Assembly: GCA_007133875.1 (NCBI GenBank)
Contig: SLLW01000392.1
Coordinates: forward strand, 1 to 16,179
Length of the DNA stretch: 16,179 nucleotides
From: Balneolales bacterium
GTDB lineage: Bacteria > Bacteroidota > Rhodothermia > Balneolales > Natronogracilivirgulaceae
Direction: 5' to 3'
Made by a program: the position numbers and the translations under genes. Shown one piece after another: positions 1 through 7,207 of this stretch (its first letter is position 1; every line of letters starts with the position of its first letter). Below the pieces are notes generated by a model. The model was not told the DNA's origin. It did no database searches and saw nothing but the letters and a program-made list of their open reading frames with translations.

Positions 1-725
1 GGGGAACGGTTGCCCGCCGGCTGAAATGGATGGGCCTCCTGTTTTCCGGTGATCAGGTTTTCGGGGGCCAGGGAAACATCAAGAGAAACCCCGGGGAGTG
101 AACCCCAACCGCCGGGATGCGGGCCTTTCAGGGGTGTCAGCGCAGGGTAGGGCGGATGAAGAGTGTGTCCCAGTTTCTGAACCAGGGAATGTCCTGTGCC
201 GTCAGTGCCGGATCCGGGTATGGAAAGTCCTCCGGTAGCGATGATAACAGACGGTGCGCGAAACTGCTGCCCGGACTCGGTGCCGGTGACCCAGTGATCG
301 CCTTCTTTTTCGATGGATGACACCGATGCGCTGTACCGGATTCTCACACCAAGGGATTCGGCATGTTGCAGTAACAGGTCCCGGACCTCCCTGGCCGAAT
401 TACTCTTTGGGAACCACTTGTTGGTCTCTGTTTCACAGGCCATCGCCAGGCCGATCTCCTCCTCAAACCATTTCCGGCACAGCTCAACGGACCACGACTT
501 GAAAATATTCCGCAGCCGGTTGCGGGAGGATTCGGTAACGAAATCATCCAGGGTTGCCCGAACCGGAAGCACATTACAGCGTGTTCCACCCGACATCAGG
601 ATTTTCCTGCCGGCTTGTGGCGCCCGTTCCAGTAGAATGACCCGTCGGCCTGCCCTGGCGGCGAAAATGGCGGCTGTAAGCCCGGCGGCACCGGCACCAA
701 TTGTGATGACATCAGCGCTGTCCAA
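1..725 (-). CDS. BaiN/HI0933-family NAD(P)/FAD-dependent oxidoreductase, partial
   Basis: Flavoprotein of the HI0933/BaiN family; the 241 visible residues are the N-terminal part and the gene runs off the window start. Seen: a dinucleotide-binding GAGAAG motif (G10, G12, G15), the acidic residue ending the second strand (E33 in LLER), the family-typical SGGTRCNV stretch around residues 45-52, and a later IIATGG motif followed by GSGTDGTG. Family knowledge: soluble FAD enzymes; the best studied members reduce bile-acid intermediates, but most have no assigned substrate, so none is claimed here. Start: the only plausible initiator is TTG at 725-723, giving MDSADVITIG; an in-frame TGA lies at 734-732, just three codons upstream, inside the repeat tract. 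No Shine-Dalgarno is visible. It is divergent from the CDP-alcohol phosphotransferase gene. Confidence 0.88.
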   Translation of the reverse strand, partial: MDSADVITIGAGAAGLTAAIFAARAGRRVILLERAPQAGRKILMSGGTRCNVLPVRATLDDFVTESSRNRLRNIFKSWSVELCRKWFEEEIGLAMACETETNKWFPKSNSAREVRDLLLQHAESLGVRIRYSASVSSIEKEGDHWVTGTESGQQFRAPSVIIATGGLSIPGSGTDGTGHSLVQKLGHTLHPPYPALTPLKGPHPGGWGSLPGVSLDVSLAPENLITGKQEAHPFQPAGNRS

Positions 726-731
726 AAGTAA

Positions 732-830
732 TCACCAATGTCTGTTTAATACTGTTCATCAATGCCTTTTCAATACTGTTTACCAATGCCTCGTAAGCAA
801 TGCCACGAAACAATACCACGCAAGCAATGT
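732..830. repeat. Degenerate 12/24-bp tandem repeat tract in intergenic region
   Basis: Two adjacent 24-bp units (732-755 and 756-779) match at about 19 of 24 positions, and a third, diverged copy starts at 780. Each 24-mer consists of two 12-mers: NNACCAATGYCT-like followed by NTTYAATACTGT-like. The core CAATG or AATAC recurs near 737, 749, 761, 772, 785, 799, 811 and 826, roughly every 12-14 bp, and CGYAAGCAATG occurs at 792-802 and 819-829. The tract begins seven bases upstream of the oxidoreductase TTG start, between divergent genes. The rest of the gap (831-995) is AT-rich and shows nothing else certain. It could be a protein-binding array, a slippage-prone spacer or relic coding sequence: one minus-strand frame reads through it as EALVNSI / EKALMNSI / KQTLVITF. 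Confidence 0.75.
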
Positions 831-995
831 ACAGAACACAGGAACATGTATCAATGTGGTATCTTTTCGAAATTCCGGAGGTTGAAGTTTGGTGAATTGC
901 GTATAAATTACAACATGCCATTAATGGGTTACCGCAGTCCATCACGAGATACATGGTTTTTGAAATTTAAACTCCGCCGGGAAAAAGTATAACAT

Positions 996-1709
996 ATGAA
1001 GCCTTCCGAAAAGCGCCCCCTCAAAGAAGTTGTCAAAACGATATCTCACGAACGTGAGCGTACCAATATTCTCAGGAAGTCGGAACAAATGACGATTGCC
1101 TATTTGGTACAGCGCATTCCGTCATGGATCAGTTCGGATATGCTAACGGCAATTGGCTTCATGGGAAGCGTGATCATATTCATAAGTTTTATGCTGGCCA
1201 ACTATGTGTCGGAGATCTATCTTTTGATTGGCGTGGTCGGTTTTTTTATAAGCTGGTTTGGTGATTCCCTGGATGGCAGAATTGCATACTTTCGTAATAT
1301 ACCTCGAAAATGGTATGGGTTTACACTTGATTTATCGACAGACTGGATTGGTGCCATATTAATTGGTTTGGGGTTTGTTATTTATGCAGAGGGGCCGGCA
1401 AAATTGCTGGGTTTTATATTTGTCGTTCTCTATGGATGGGAAATCATGACGACATTGCTTCGATATAAGGTATCCGGGGTATACTCCATCGATTCCGGCA
1501 TTCTGGGACCGACAGAAGTGCGGATTATCATCTCCTCCATGTTGATTATGGAAGTCATTATTGATGGCACTTTTATCTATTTCGCCGCGCTTGCCTGCGT
1601 TGTTCTGTTTGTTACCAATATATCAGATTTCTTTAAGCTGCTGACATTAGCCAATAACCGCGACAGGGAAGAGAGAGAACAAAAAAGGAAAGATGCGGCT
1701 GCTTTATAG
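996..1709 (+). CDS. CDP-alcohol phosphatidyltransferase family membrane protein
   Basis: Integral membrane enzyme of 237 residues, expected to transfer a phosphoalcohol from a CDP-alcohol to an acceptor alcohol during phospholipid or related lipid synthesis. Seen: several hydrophobic segments from about residue 50 onward and a CDP-OH-P signature, D90-S-L-D93-G94-R-I-A97 ... G108-x3-D112-x3-D116, supplying the four expected metal-binding aspartates. A later GPTEVR motif (encoded near 1507-1524) matches a subgroup known from Bacteroidota and relatives. Odd: the position after A97, normally arginine in the DGxxAR motif, is tyrosine (Y98), with R100 two residues on. The charged N-terminus (1-30) is predicted cytosolic, as is the highly charged C-terminus. 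The gene overlaps the next by 17 bp, so translation is probably coupled. The substrate cannot be deduced. Confidence 0.85.
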   Translation: MKPSEKRPLKEVVKTISHERERTNILRKSEQMTIAYLVQRIPSWISSDMLTAIGFMGSVIIFISFMLANYVSEIYLLIGVVGFFISWFGDSLDGRIAYFRNIPRKWYGFTLDLSTDWIGAILIGLGFVIYAEGPAKLLGFIFVVLYGWEIMTTLLRYKVSGVYSIDSGILGPTEVRIIISSMLIMEVIIDGTFIYFAALACVVLFVTNISDFFKLLTLANNRDREEREQKRKDAAAL

Positions 1710-2100
1710 ATTATGGACCTTTTCCAAAGCGCAGGTATCAGCTTTTATCGGGGGTGCTACCGATTACCTGTTGATGATTTTTTTCACTGAGGTGTTTCAT
1801 ATCCACTATGTGCTTTCCATTGTTATAGCCGGAGTAATTGGAGCTGTTGTGAATTTTTCACTTAACAAATACTGGACCTTTCATTTAAAAAATACGACAT
1901 ATAAATACTCCGGATTCAAGCAGTTGCTGGCATTTTCACAGGTCGCTATTAACAGTATCCTGCTCAAGGTAACCGGAACGTACCTCATAACTACATTTAT
2001 CGGGATTGATTATCGCATCAGCCGTCTGATAACCGATTTTTTTGTCGCCATCCTTAATTATCTGCTTCAGAAACATTGGGTTTTCAAAAAAACAATATAA
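1693..2100 (+). CDS. GtrA-like family membrane protein
   Basis: Small polytopic membrane protein of 135 residues with about four hydrophobic segments (roughly 15-35, 38-57, 75-95, 105-127), the standard GtrA/DPMS layout and length. Recognisable features are the N-terminal F-x-x-G-G-A-T-D-Y-L opening of helix one, the N-x-x-x-N-K-Y-W-T-F after helix two, and the closing K-H-W-V-F. Family members are thought to move polyprenyl-phosphate-linked sugars across the membrane or to assist glycosyltransferases. The start ATG lies inside the 3' end of the CDP-alcohol phosphotransferase gene (17-bp overlap), so the two are very probably co-expressed and may act in one lipid or glycolipid pathway; that link is inference. 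Confidence 0.86.
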   Translation: MRLLYRLWTFSKAQVSAFIGGATDYLLMIFFTEVFHIHYVLSIVIAGVIGAVVNFSLNKYWTFHLKNTTYKYSGFKQLLAFSQVAINSILLKVTGTYLITTFIGIDYRISRLITDFFVAILNYLLQKHWVFKKTI

Positions 2101-2148
2101 ATTTGTACGCTGTCAGCATAAAATGTACCTGCTTACAGCGGTTGCAGA

Positions 2149-2418
2149 ATGGCCGGAGGTACGAGAATCAATGATATTAAAACTCTAATGGAGAACGACA
2201 GACAGTTTCTTGTAAAAATGGTTCAGGCACGTATGCCTTTTGGCAAGTACGAAGGGCGCGAAATCATTGCTCTCCCGACCCACTACCTCGAATATTTTGC
2301 GCGGGAAGGCTTTCCGTCGGGACAGCTTGGACAATACCTGTCAACCATGTACGAAATCCGTACCAACGGGCTGGACGAGATACTACGCCCCATCCGGAAC
2401 GAAGTCCGCAAACAGTAG
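2149..2418 (+). CDS. DUF3820 family protein
   Basis: Small soluble protein of 89 residues covered almost entirely by a DUF3820 domain: RMPFGKYEGREI, then LPTHYLEYFAREGFP and a closing Y-E-I-R-T-N-G-L-D. Members are sometimes labelled putative quorum-sensing-regulated virulence factors, but the biochemical role is unknown and none is claimed. The first ATG (2149) is used; the alternative in-frame ATG at 2188 would remove 13 residues without touching the domain. Neither has a clear ribosome binding site. It sits 48 bp after the GtrA-like gene and 19 bp before the OB-fold-like gene on the same strand, so it probably belongs to the same transcription unit. Confidence 0.83.
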   Translation: MAGGTRINDIKTLMENDRQFLVKMVQARMPFGKYEGREIIALPTHYLEYFAREGFPSGQLGQYLSTMYEIRTNGLDEILRPIRNEVRKQ

Positions 2419-2437
2419 GAATGGAACCCGCGGTGAC

Positions 2438-2857
2438 ATGAAATTTTTCCGGAAAACACTCACATATATACTCCCGGTATTGGCTGTTATTATGGTCATT
2501 GGGCTGATCCTTTCCCGCGTTTATCAGCCGGAACCGTCATCACCCGACCCGGAAATCAGGGTGTCTGCTCACGAAGCGGCGGAGCACGCCGGGACATTTG
2601 CCGAAGTTTGCGGTAATGTGGCATCAGCCGATTATGTTCCCGGAATTGGAGGAGAGCCCACATTTTTAAATCTCGGAGAGCCGCATCCCGATCAGCTGTT
2701 TACTGTTGTAATCTGGGGTGAGGATCGGCAACGCTGGCCCGTCCCGCCGGATGAACGGTATCTTACCAGGGACATTTGTGTGACCGGCGAGATCACCATG
2801 CACGAAGGAACACCGCAGATCCGGGCACGATACCCCGATCAGATCACCAGTAACTGA
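2438..2857 (+). CDS. Membrane-anchored OB-fold-like protein
   Basis: Protein of 139 residues, taken from the ATG (MKFFRKTLTY) that gives a proper signal-anchor; longer in-frame starts read through the DUF3820 gene and are rejected. Seen: one hydrophobic segment at about residues 8-28, a short proline-rich linker, then a compact domain with A-A-E-H-A-G-T, V-C-G-N-V, PTFLNLG, FTVVIWG and ICVTGEI blocks. That pattern is typical of small OB-fold, tRNA_anti-like domains, which appear alone or beside nucleases in bacteria. A binding target is not evident. The predicted topology puts the domain outside the cytoplasm, which argues against a simple DNA- or RNA-binding job. It is convergent with the dehydrogenase gene, only 16 bp away. 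Confidence 0.74.
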   Translation: MKFFRKTLTYILPVLAVIMVIGLILSRVYQPEPSSPDPEIRVSAHEAAEHAGTFAEVCGNVASADYVPGIGGEPTFLNLGEPHPDQLFTVVIWGEDRQRWPVPPDERYLTRDICVTGEITMHEGTPQIRARYPDQITSN

Positions 2858-2873
2858 TCCGGGCGCATCCATA

Positions 2874-3830
2874 TCATCCGGGAAAACGGAGATGGGTACT
2901 GCCCAACCGGTTGCATAACTCCCACACGTTGTCAGCCTCCTCCTTGTCAAGTGCATATCGCGGATATCTGTCAGCTCCCACGGCCTGCCGGATCTGCTCC
3001 AGAGGACCGGGGTTTTCCACACCCGGCTGCATGGGTTCCCGTCTGTGATTGATCAGCTGCCCGGTCACATTCCGGAACTGATCGGAAGTACAAATGGCCA
3101 GGTAATGCTCTGCCATAAACTCCGGCGGACGAAAGAAAAGATTCTGGGTCCGGGCGACCAGCCGGTAACCGGGTGTAACCCGTTGCAGGGTCTCCTCCGA
3201 CATCGTCGCACCGTTAATCTGCAGCATGTTGACCCTGATGCCATCAGGTTCAAACTCACGGGCCATGCGAAAAGTAAGCATCAGCAATGCCATTTTCGAA
3301 TCCCGGTAGCTGTTGTACACCTTGAAGGATGCACTTTCCGGATGCTCTCCCTGCAGGTTATCAAAGCCGATGTGCAGTTTCGGATTAAAAAAGTGTTTGA
3401 TGATGTTGCTGCCTGCATGAAGAATTCGGGCGTCGTCCGATTTCCGCAGGGAGTCGCGAAGCTGATGGGTCATCAGAAAAGGGCCGAATACGTTGGTGGC
3501 AAAGGTCAGCTCCAGGTTGTCCCGGCTCAGTTTATAGGATGCCCCATGGTCGAAATAAGCCGCGTTGTGGATCAGGACATCCAGTTTCGGGTATTGTTGT
3601 CTGAACGTATTACAAAATGATGCGACCGATTCTGATGATGAGACGTCGAGCTTTATGGCAGTAACCTGATCGTTGCCGGAAACATCTATAATTTCCTGCT
3701 TCACGATGCCCGCTTTTTCCAGGTTCCGGCACGCCATGATCACATTGTGTCCCTCCGCTGCAAATCGATGAGCGGCCGTTTTACCGATTCCTGAGGTCGC
3801 TCCGGTGATGATGACGGTTCGTTTTTTCAT
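2874..3830 (-). CDS. Short-chain dehydrogenase/reductase (SDR), retinol-dehydrogenase-like
   Basis: NAD(P)-dependent oxidoreductase of the SDR superfamily, 318 residues from the chosen start. Seen: the cofactor motif TGATSGIG at residues 9-16, ACR at the end of the second strand (arginine here often favours NADP), LDV, an HNAA variant of the NNAG motif, catalytic S141 in HAGS, and Y175-R-D-S-K179 as the YxxxK active site. The length and the C-terminal extension after the catalytic core resemble retinol-dehydrogenase or WW-domain-oxidoreductase-like SDRs more than 250-residue classical ones. The frame is open 29 codons further upstream, but that extension is His-rich and unlike SDRs, so ATG at 3830-3828 (MKKRTVIITG) is chosen. 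The substrate is unknown. It is divergent from the amidohydrolase gene. Confidence 0.88.
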   Translation of the reverse strand: MKKRTVIITGATSGIGKTAAHRFAAEGHNVIMACRNLEKAGIVKQEIIDVSGNDQVTAIKLDVSSSESVASFCNTFRQQYPKLDVLIHNAAYFDHGASYKLSRDNLELTFATNVFGPFLMTHQLRDSLRKSDDARILHAGSNIIKHFFNPKLHIGFDNLQGEHPESASFKVYNSYRDSKMALLMLTFRMAREFEPDGIRVNMLQINGATMSEETLQRVTPGYRLVARTQNLFFRPPEFMAEHYLAICTSDQFRNVTGQLINHRREPMQPGVENPGPLEQIRQAVGADRYPRYALDKEEADNVWELCNRLGSTHLRFPG

Positions 3831-3985
3831 TGCATGATGGTGAAGTTCCGGAGTATGGATTGCGGTGTGAAATATGTGTTGTATCAGGTTTTCACAGTTA
3901 TGAGGAATGAAGATCATATCGATGGTGTATTAAAAAGATAGTACGGAATTTAATCTGTAAAACTGTTATTACTAAAAATCACAGT

Positions 3986-3990
3986 GGAGG
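3986..3990 (+). promoter_or_regulatory. Shine-Dalgarno GGAGG for the amidohydrolase gene
   Basis: GGAGG stands 10 bases before ATG 4001 and only 4 bases before an in-frame GTG at 3995. The spacing favours ATG 4001 over the GTG, and over a later ATG at 4028 that would give a shorter signal peptide. The surrounding divergent gap (3831-4000) is AT-rich and must hold promoters for both flanking genes, but no convincing promoter boxes were found. Confidence 0.55.
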
Positions 3991-4000
3991 AAATGTGGCT

Positions 4001-5416
4001 ATGAATTACAATGATGACAGTAAACGAATGAGTAATTTTTTTAGGCATGCATTGGTATTGTTGAGTTTTGTTCTGGCCTTTACAATTACCGGCTGCGAAG
4101 AAGAGGAAGTGACTATCCCGGGATTGTACGCATTTTCGGATGTAACCGTGGTCCCGATGCACACCGTAGTGGTTCTTGAAAATCACACCGTCGTAGTGCG
4201 TGGCGATGAAATCGAAGCAGTTGGCCCATCCGACCAGATCGAAATACCCGAAGGTGCCCGGGTCATTGACGGCTCCGGCCGTTATCTGATGCCCGGCCTG
4301 GCTGAGATGCATGGCCACATTCCGGGTCCGGACGATCCCCAATATGCCGAGGATATGCTATTTCTCTATATTTCGAATGGGGTAACCACCGTCCGAAACA
4401 TGTCGGGCCACAACTATCACCTTGAGCTGACAGAGCGGATTGATAACGGTGATATTCCTGGCCCATCCGTTATTGCGGCTACTCCATGGACCAGTCCGGA
4501 TAATATCCCGGGCCCGGAGGAGGCGCGTGAGGCGGTGCATGATTTTTACGAAGCCGGATTCGACCTTATCAAAATCGGGAATATCCGCGGGGATGCGTAT
4601 GAAGCGCTGGCGGATGAGGCACACGCTGTTGGTATACCATTTGCCGGCCATATTCCCGAAGAAATCGGCCTGACAGGAGCTCTTGAAGCGCGGCAGGCGT
4701 CCATCGACCACCTGGATCGATATGTGGAATTTATGGCCGAAGAACATCCGGAATACGACGACCGCGATCCCGGCTTTTTTGGCAGTGGCGTGGTGGACCT
4801 GATTGACGAAGATCGGATGGAAGAGGCCATCGGGCAAACGATCGAAGCAGGTACCTGGAACATCCCGACCCTGAGCCTGGTGGAACATCTGGCGTCACCG
4901 CAAACACCGGAAGAAATGATCAATTGGCCGGAGATGCGATATATGCCTCCCGGGGTGCGGGAACATTGGGTAGATGCCAAACATAACTTTCAGAACAGAG
5001 ATGACTTTCAACCGGAGGCCGCTCAACGGCTAGTGGAAGTCCGGCGCGACTTGCTCTTAATGATGCACGAACACGAGGCACCCATCGCGCTGGGATCCGA
5101 TGCACCCCAGTTTTTCAATGTTCCGGGCTTTTCCATTCATCACGAAATGGCGATGATGGTTGAGGCCGGCCTGACTCCGTATGAGGTACTGGTTACCGGT
5201 ACCCGTAATCCAGCCGGATATTTAAACACACCGGACGCGTTTGGCACGATTGAGGATGGTCGTCGTGCCGATCTCATATTACTTGAGGCCAATCCTCTGA
5301 CAGATATCGGGAATGTACGTGAACCGGCGGGTGTAATGGTTCGTGGTGAGTGGTGGCCGGAGGAGCGGATCCAAACACATCTGGACGAGATTGCGGCTCG
5401 TTACGAACAGGATTAA
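4001..5416 (+). CDS. Lipoprotein amidohydrolase (imidazolonepropionase-like / prolidase-like)
   Basis: Metal-dependent hydrolase of the amidohydrolase superfamily, 471 residues. N-terminus: a hydrophobic signal segment ends in T-I-T-G-C with C32 as probable lipidation site, so the enzyme is likely exported and membrane-anchored. The first beta-sandwich strands precede the MPGLAEMHGH metal motif (H104, H106). Further ligands in superfamily order are K191 (DLIKIGN, candidate bridging lysine), H217 (FAGHIPEE), H237 (SIDHLD) and D367 (LGSDAP), so the active site looks complete. The C-terminal GTIEDGRRADLILLEANPL returns to the small domain, as usual. Relatives hydrolyse cyclic amides, dipeptides or related bonds; the substrate is not predictable. 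It stands alone, 193 bp before the next gene. Confidence 0.9.
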   Translation: MNYNDDSKRMSNFFRHALVLLSFVLAFTITGCEEEEVTIPGLYAFSDVTVVPMHTVVVLENHTVVVRGDEIEAVGPSDQIEIPEGARVIDGSGRYLMPGLAEMHGHIPGPDDPQYAEDMLFLYISNGVTTVRNMSGHNYHLELTERIDNGDIPGPSVIAATPWTSPDNIPGPEEAREAVHDFYEAGFDLIKIGNIRGDAYEALADEAHAVGIPFAGHIPEEIGLTGALEARQASIDHLDRYVEFMAEEHPEYDDRDPGFFGSGVVDLIDEDRMEEAIGQTIEAGTWNIPTLSLVEHLASPQTPEEMINWPEMRYMPPGVREHWVDAKHNFQNRDDFQPEAAQRLVEVRRDLLLMMHEHEAPIALGSDAPQFFNVPGFSIHHEMAMMVEAGLTPYEVLVTGTRNPAGYLNTPDAFGTIEDGRRADLILLEANPLTDIGNVREPAGVMVRGEWWPEERIQTHLDEIAARYEQD

Positions 5417-5609
5417 TGGGTACAACGGCCTTTTATTCAGGATTGCGTAATTTATTTCATCATCCTGAAGAACCACCAGTTTGGCGGTTACAAGACCGGC
5501 TTGTGCGATGATGTGTATCCTCAGCATTTATCAGCAAATTAGCGCATGTAAAAAGTGATAAAAAAGCTATATTCCGTTATATCACAGGCAACCTAATGGA
5601 GACGATCTC
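5417..5609. other. Intergenic region with a short imperfect hairpin and a ribosome binding site
   Basis: Contains an imperfect hairpin, AACCACCA (5471-5478) with TGGCGGTT (5482-5489), one A-C mismatch and a 3-base loop. No T-run follows, so it is not called a terminator. GGAGA at 5598-5602 lies 7 bases before ATG 5610 and supports that start. The stretch 5521-5580 is AT-rich and may hold the promoter of the protease gene, but no consensus boxes are convincing. Confidence 0.4.
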
Positions 5610-7100
5610 ATGCAGCTTATCTGCCGGAAAGTACTGCTTTTATTTCTGATTTTTCTGGTGACAGGCGCCTGCACTATTCAGCGCAATCCGGTTTCCGGTA
5701 ACCAGCGGCTTATGGCCTATACCTGGAGTCAGGAAGTGCAAATCGGCCAGGAGGTCGATAAAGAATTTACAGCTCAGTACGGGCTGTATGATGGCGAGCA
5801 TGTAACGGAATATGTGGACCGTATCGGTCAGATTATTTTGGAAGAGAGCCACATGCGAAGAGAGGATACCGACGAGCAGTTTCGTGAAACCGAGTTCTTT
5901 TTCCGGGTGCTGGACAGCCCGGTGGTTAACGCTTTTGCACTTCCGGGGGGCTATGTCTATGTGACCCGGGGACTTTTGGCCCACCTCAATAACGAGGCAC
6001 AGCTCGCGGTGGTCATCGGACATGAAATCGGTCACGTCGCAGCCCGGCACGCTTCCCAACGTGCAATGCGTCAGCAATTCGGACAGATTGCCGTCATCGG
6101 CGGTGCGATACTCGGCCAGGAGTTTCTCGGAATACCCGGCGAGCCGCTGCTGAATTTAAGCAGTCAGGCCGCACAATTAATATTTCTGAGCTATGGCCGT
6201 GATGCAGAGCGTGAATCGGATCGTCTCGGAGTTGAGTACGCCGCTCGTGTCGGTTATGTTGCAAGCGAAGGGGCTGAATTCTTTACCAGCTTGAAACGCA
6301 TTTCGGAAGCGTCCGGTCAGACGATTCCAAGCTGGGCCTCAAGCCATCCCGACCCCGGAGAACGCGAGAACAACATCCCGAGACTGGCCGCTGAGTGGGA
6401 AGCGGAGGGGTTCGAACAGACGATCCGGAACGAGGATGTTTACATGGAGATGCTGGATGGAATGCTTTATGGAGAGAATCCGCGTGAGGGCTTTGTTCAG
6501 AACAGCCAATTTGTTCATCCCGAATTGGAGTTTCAGTTTCCGGTACCGGATGGGTGGAATCTTATTAATGAGCGCCAACAGGTTATTCTGATTTCCTCTG
6601 ATGAGGATGCTGTAATGATTTTCAGGATAGATTCCGAATCCGGTTCGGCCCGGGAGTCCGTGCAGGAGGTAGCCGGACAAGAGGGTATGACATTGAACAG
6701 TGAGTCGGAAACGCAGAGCAGCGGCCGGTTTGACGCCTATAAGGCCGATGTCACGATCGAACAGGATGGCGGCAACTTGCGGGCGCTTATCTATGCGGTA
6801 GAATACGAAGAGAATATCTACCGGTTCATCAACTATACGGCATCGAACAACTTTCAACAATACGAAACCGATTTCGAAATGGTACCGGGACAGTTTGATG
6901 CACTCACGGATCCCGATATATTGGACATTGCGCCTGTCCGGCTGGAAATCGTACGGGTTGATCAGACGGCACGCTTTGAACAACTGATCCCCGATCCGCT
7001 TCCCATGGGAGTTACTGCTTCAGAATTGGCCATTATCAATCAGGTTAATCTGGATGAGAATATCGAAAGTGGGCGGTTTTTGAAGTTTCCGGTTCAGTAA
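5610..7100 (+). CDS. M48 family metalloprotease lipoprotein (BepA/LoiP-like catalytic domain)
   Basis: Zinc metalloprotease of 496 residues, predicted to act at the outer membrane or periplasm. Seen: a signal peptide ending in VTGAC (C21 as lipidation site), the PGGYVYVTRGLL stretch that precedes the active site in this family, H138-E-I-G-H142 as HExxH, and E200-x3-D204 as the third-ligand motif, with spacing matching BepA/YfgC. After about residue 290 the protein departs from BepA: instead of TPR repeats there is a beta-rich domain starting near HPELEFQFPVPDGW and a C-terminal LysM-reminiscent end (INQVNLDENIESGRFLKFP). Related M48 lipoproteins degrade or help assemble outer-membrane proteins. 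A good ribosome binding site precedes ATG 5610. The AsmA-like gene follows after 107 bp. Confidence 0.92.
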   Translation: MQLICRKVLLLFLIFLVTGACTIQRNPVSGNQRLMAYTWSQEVQIGQEVDKEFTAQYGLYDGEHVTEYVDRIGQIILEESHMRREDTDEQFRETEFFFRVLDSPVVNAFALPGGYVYVTRGLLAHLNNEAQLAVVIGHEIGHVAARHASQRAMRQQFGQIAVIGGAILGQEFLGIPGEPLLNLSSQAAQLIFLSYGRDAERESDRLGVEYAARVGYVASEGAEFFTSLKRISEASGQTIPSWASSHPDPGERENNIPRLAAEWEAEGFEQTIRNEDVYMEMLDGMLYGENPREGFVQNSQFVHPELEFQFPVPDGWNLINERQQVILISSDEDAVMIFRIDSESGSARESVQEVAGQEGMTLNSESETQSSGRFDAYKADVTIEQDGGNLRALIYAVEYEENIYRFINYTASNNFQQYETDFEMVPGQFDALTDPDILDIAPVRLEIVRVDQTARFEQLIPDPLPMGVTASELAIINQVNLDENIESGRFLKFPVQ

Positions 7101-7207
7101 AAGAGAAGGATGAATCGCTTGTCAGGCAGCTTAAAATAATTTTATCGTTTCACCAGGAGAAAGAGCATTCAGGGTCATCACTGTAAAGCCATTAATTGTA
7201 TAAAACT

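Noticed and set aside
313..885. 190-codon plus-strand open frame
   Set aside because: It lies antisense to the flavoprotein over most of its length and continues into the repeat tract; no protein-like pattern.
3045..3620. 191-codon plus-strand open frame
   Set aside because: Antisense shadow of the SDR gene, whose motifs on the minus strand are complete.
3831..3917. 29-residue N-terminal extension of the SDR
   Set aside because: His-rich and unlike SDR N-termini; the cofactor motif follows naturally from the ATG at 3830.
5471..5489. Hairpin as rho-independent terminator after the amidohydrolase
   Set aside because: Short, with a mismatch and no following T-run.
6339..6983. 214-codon minus-strand open frame
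   Set aside because: Antisense shadow of the M48 lipoprotein gene.
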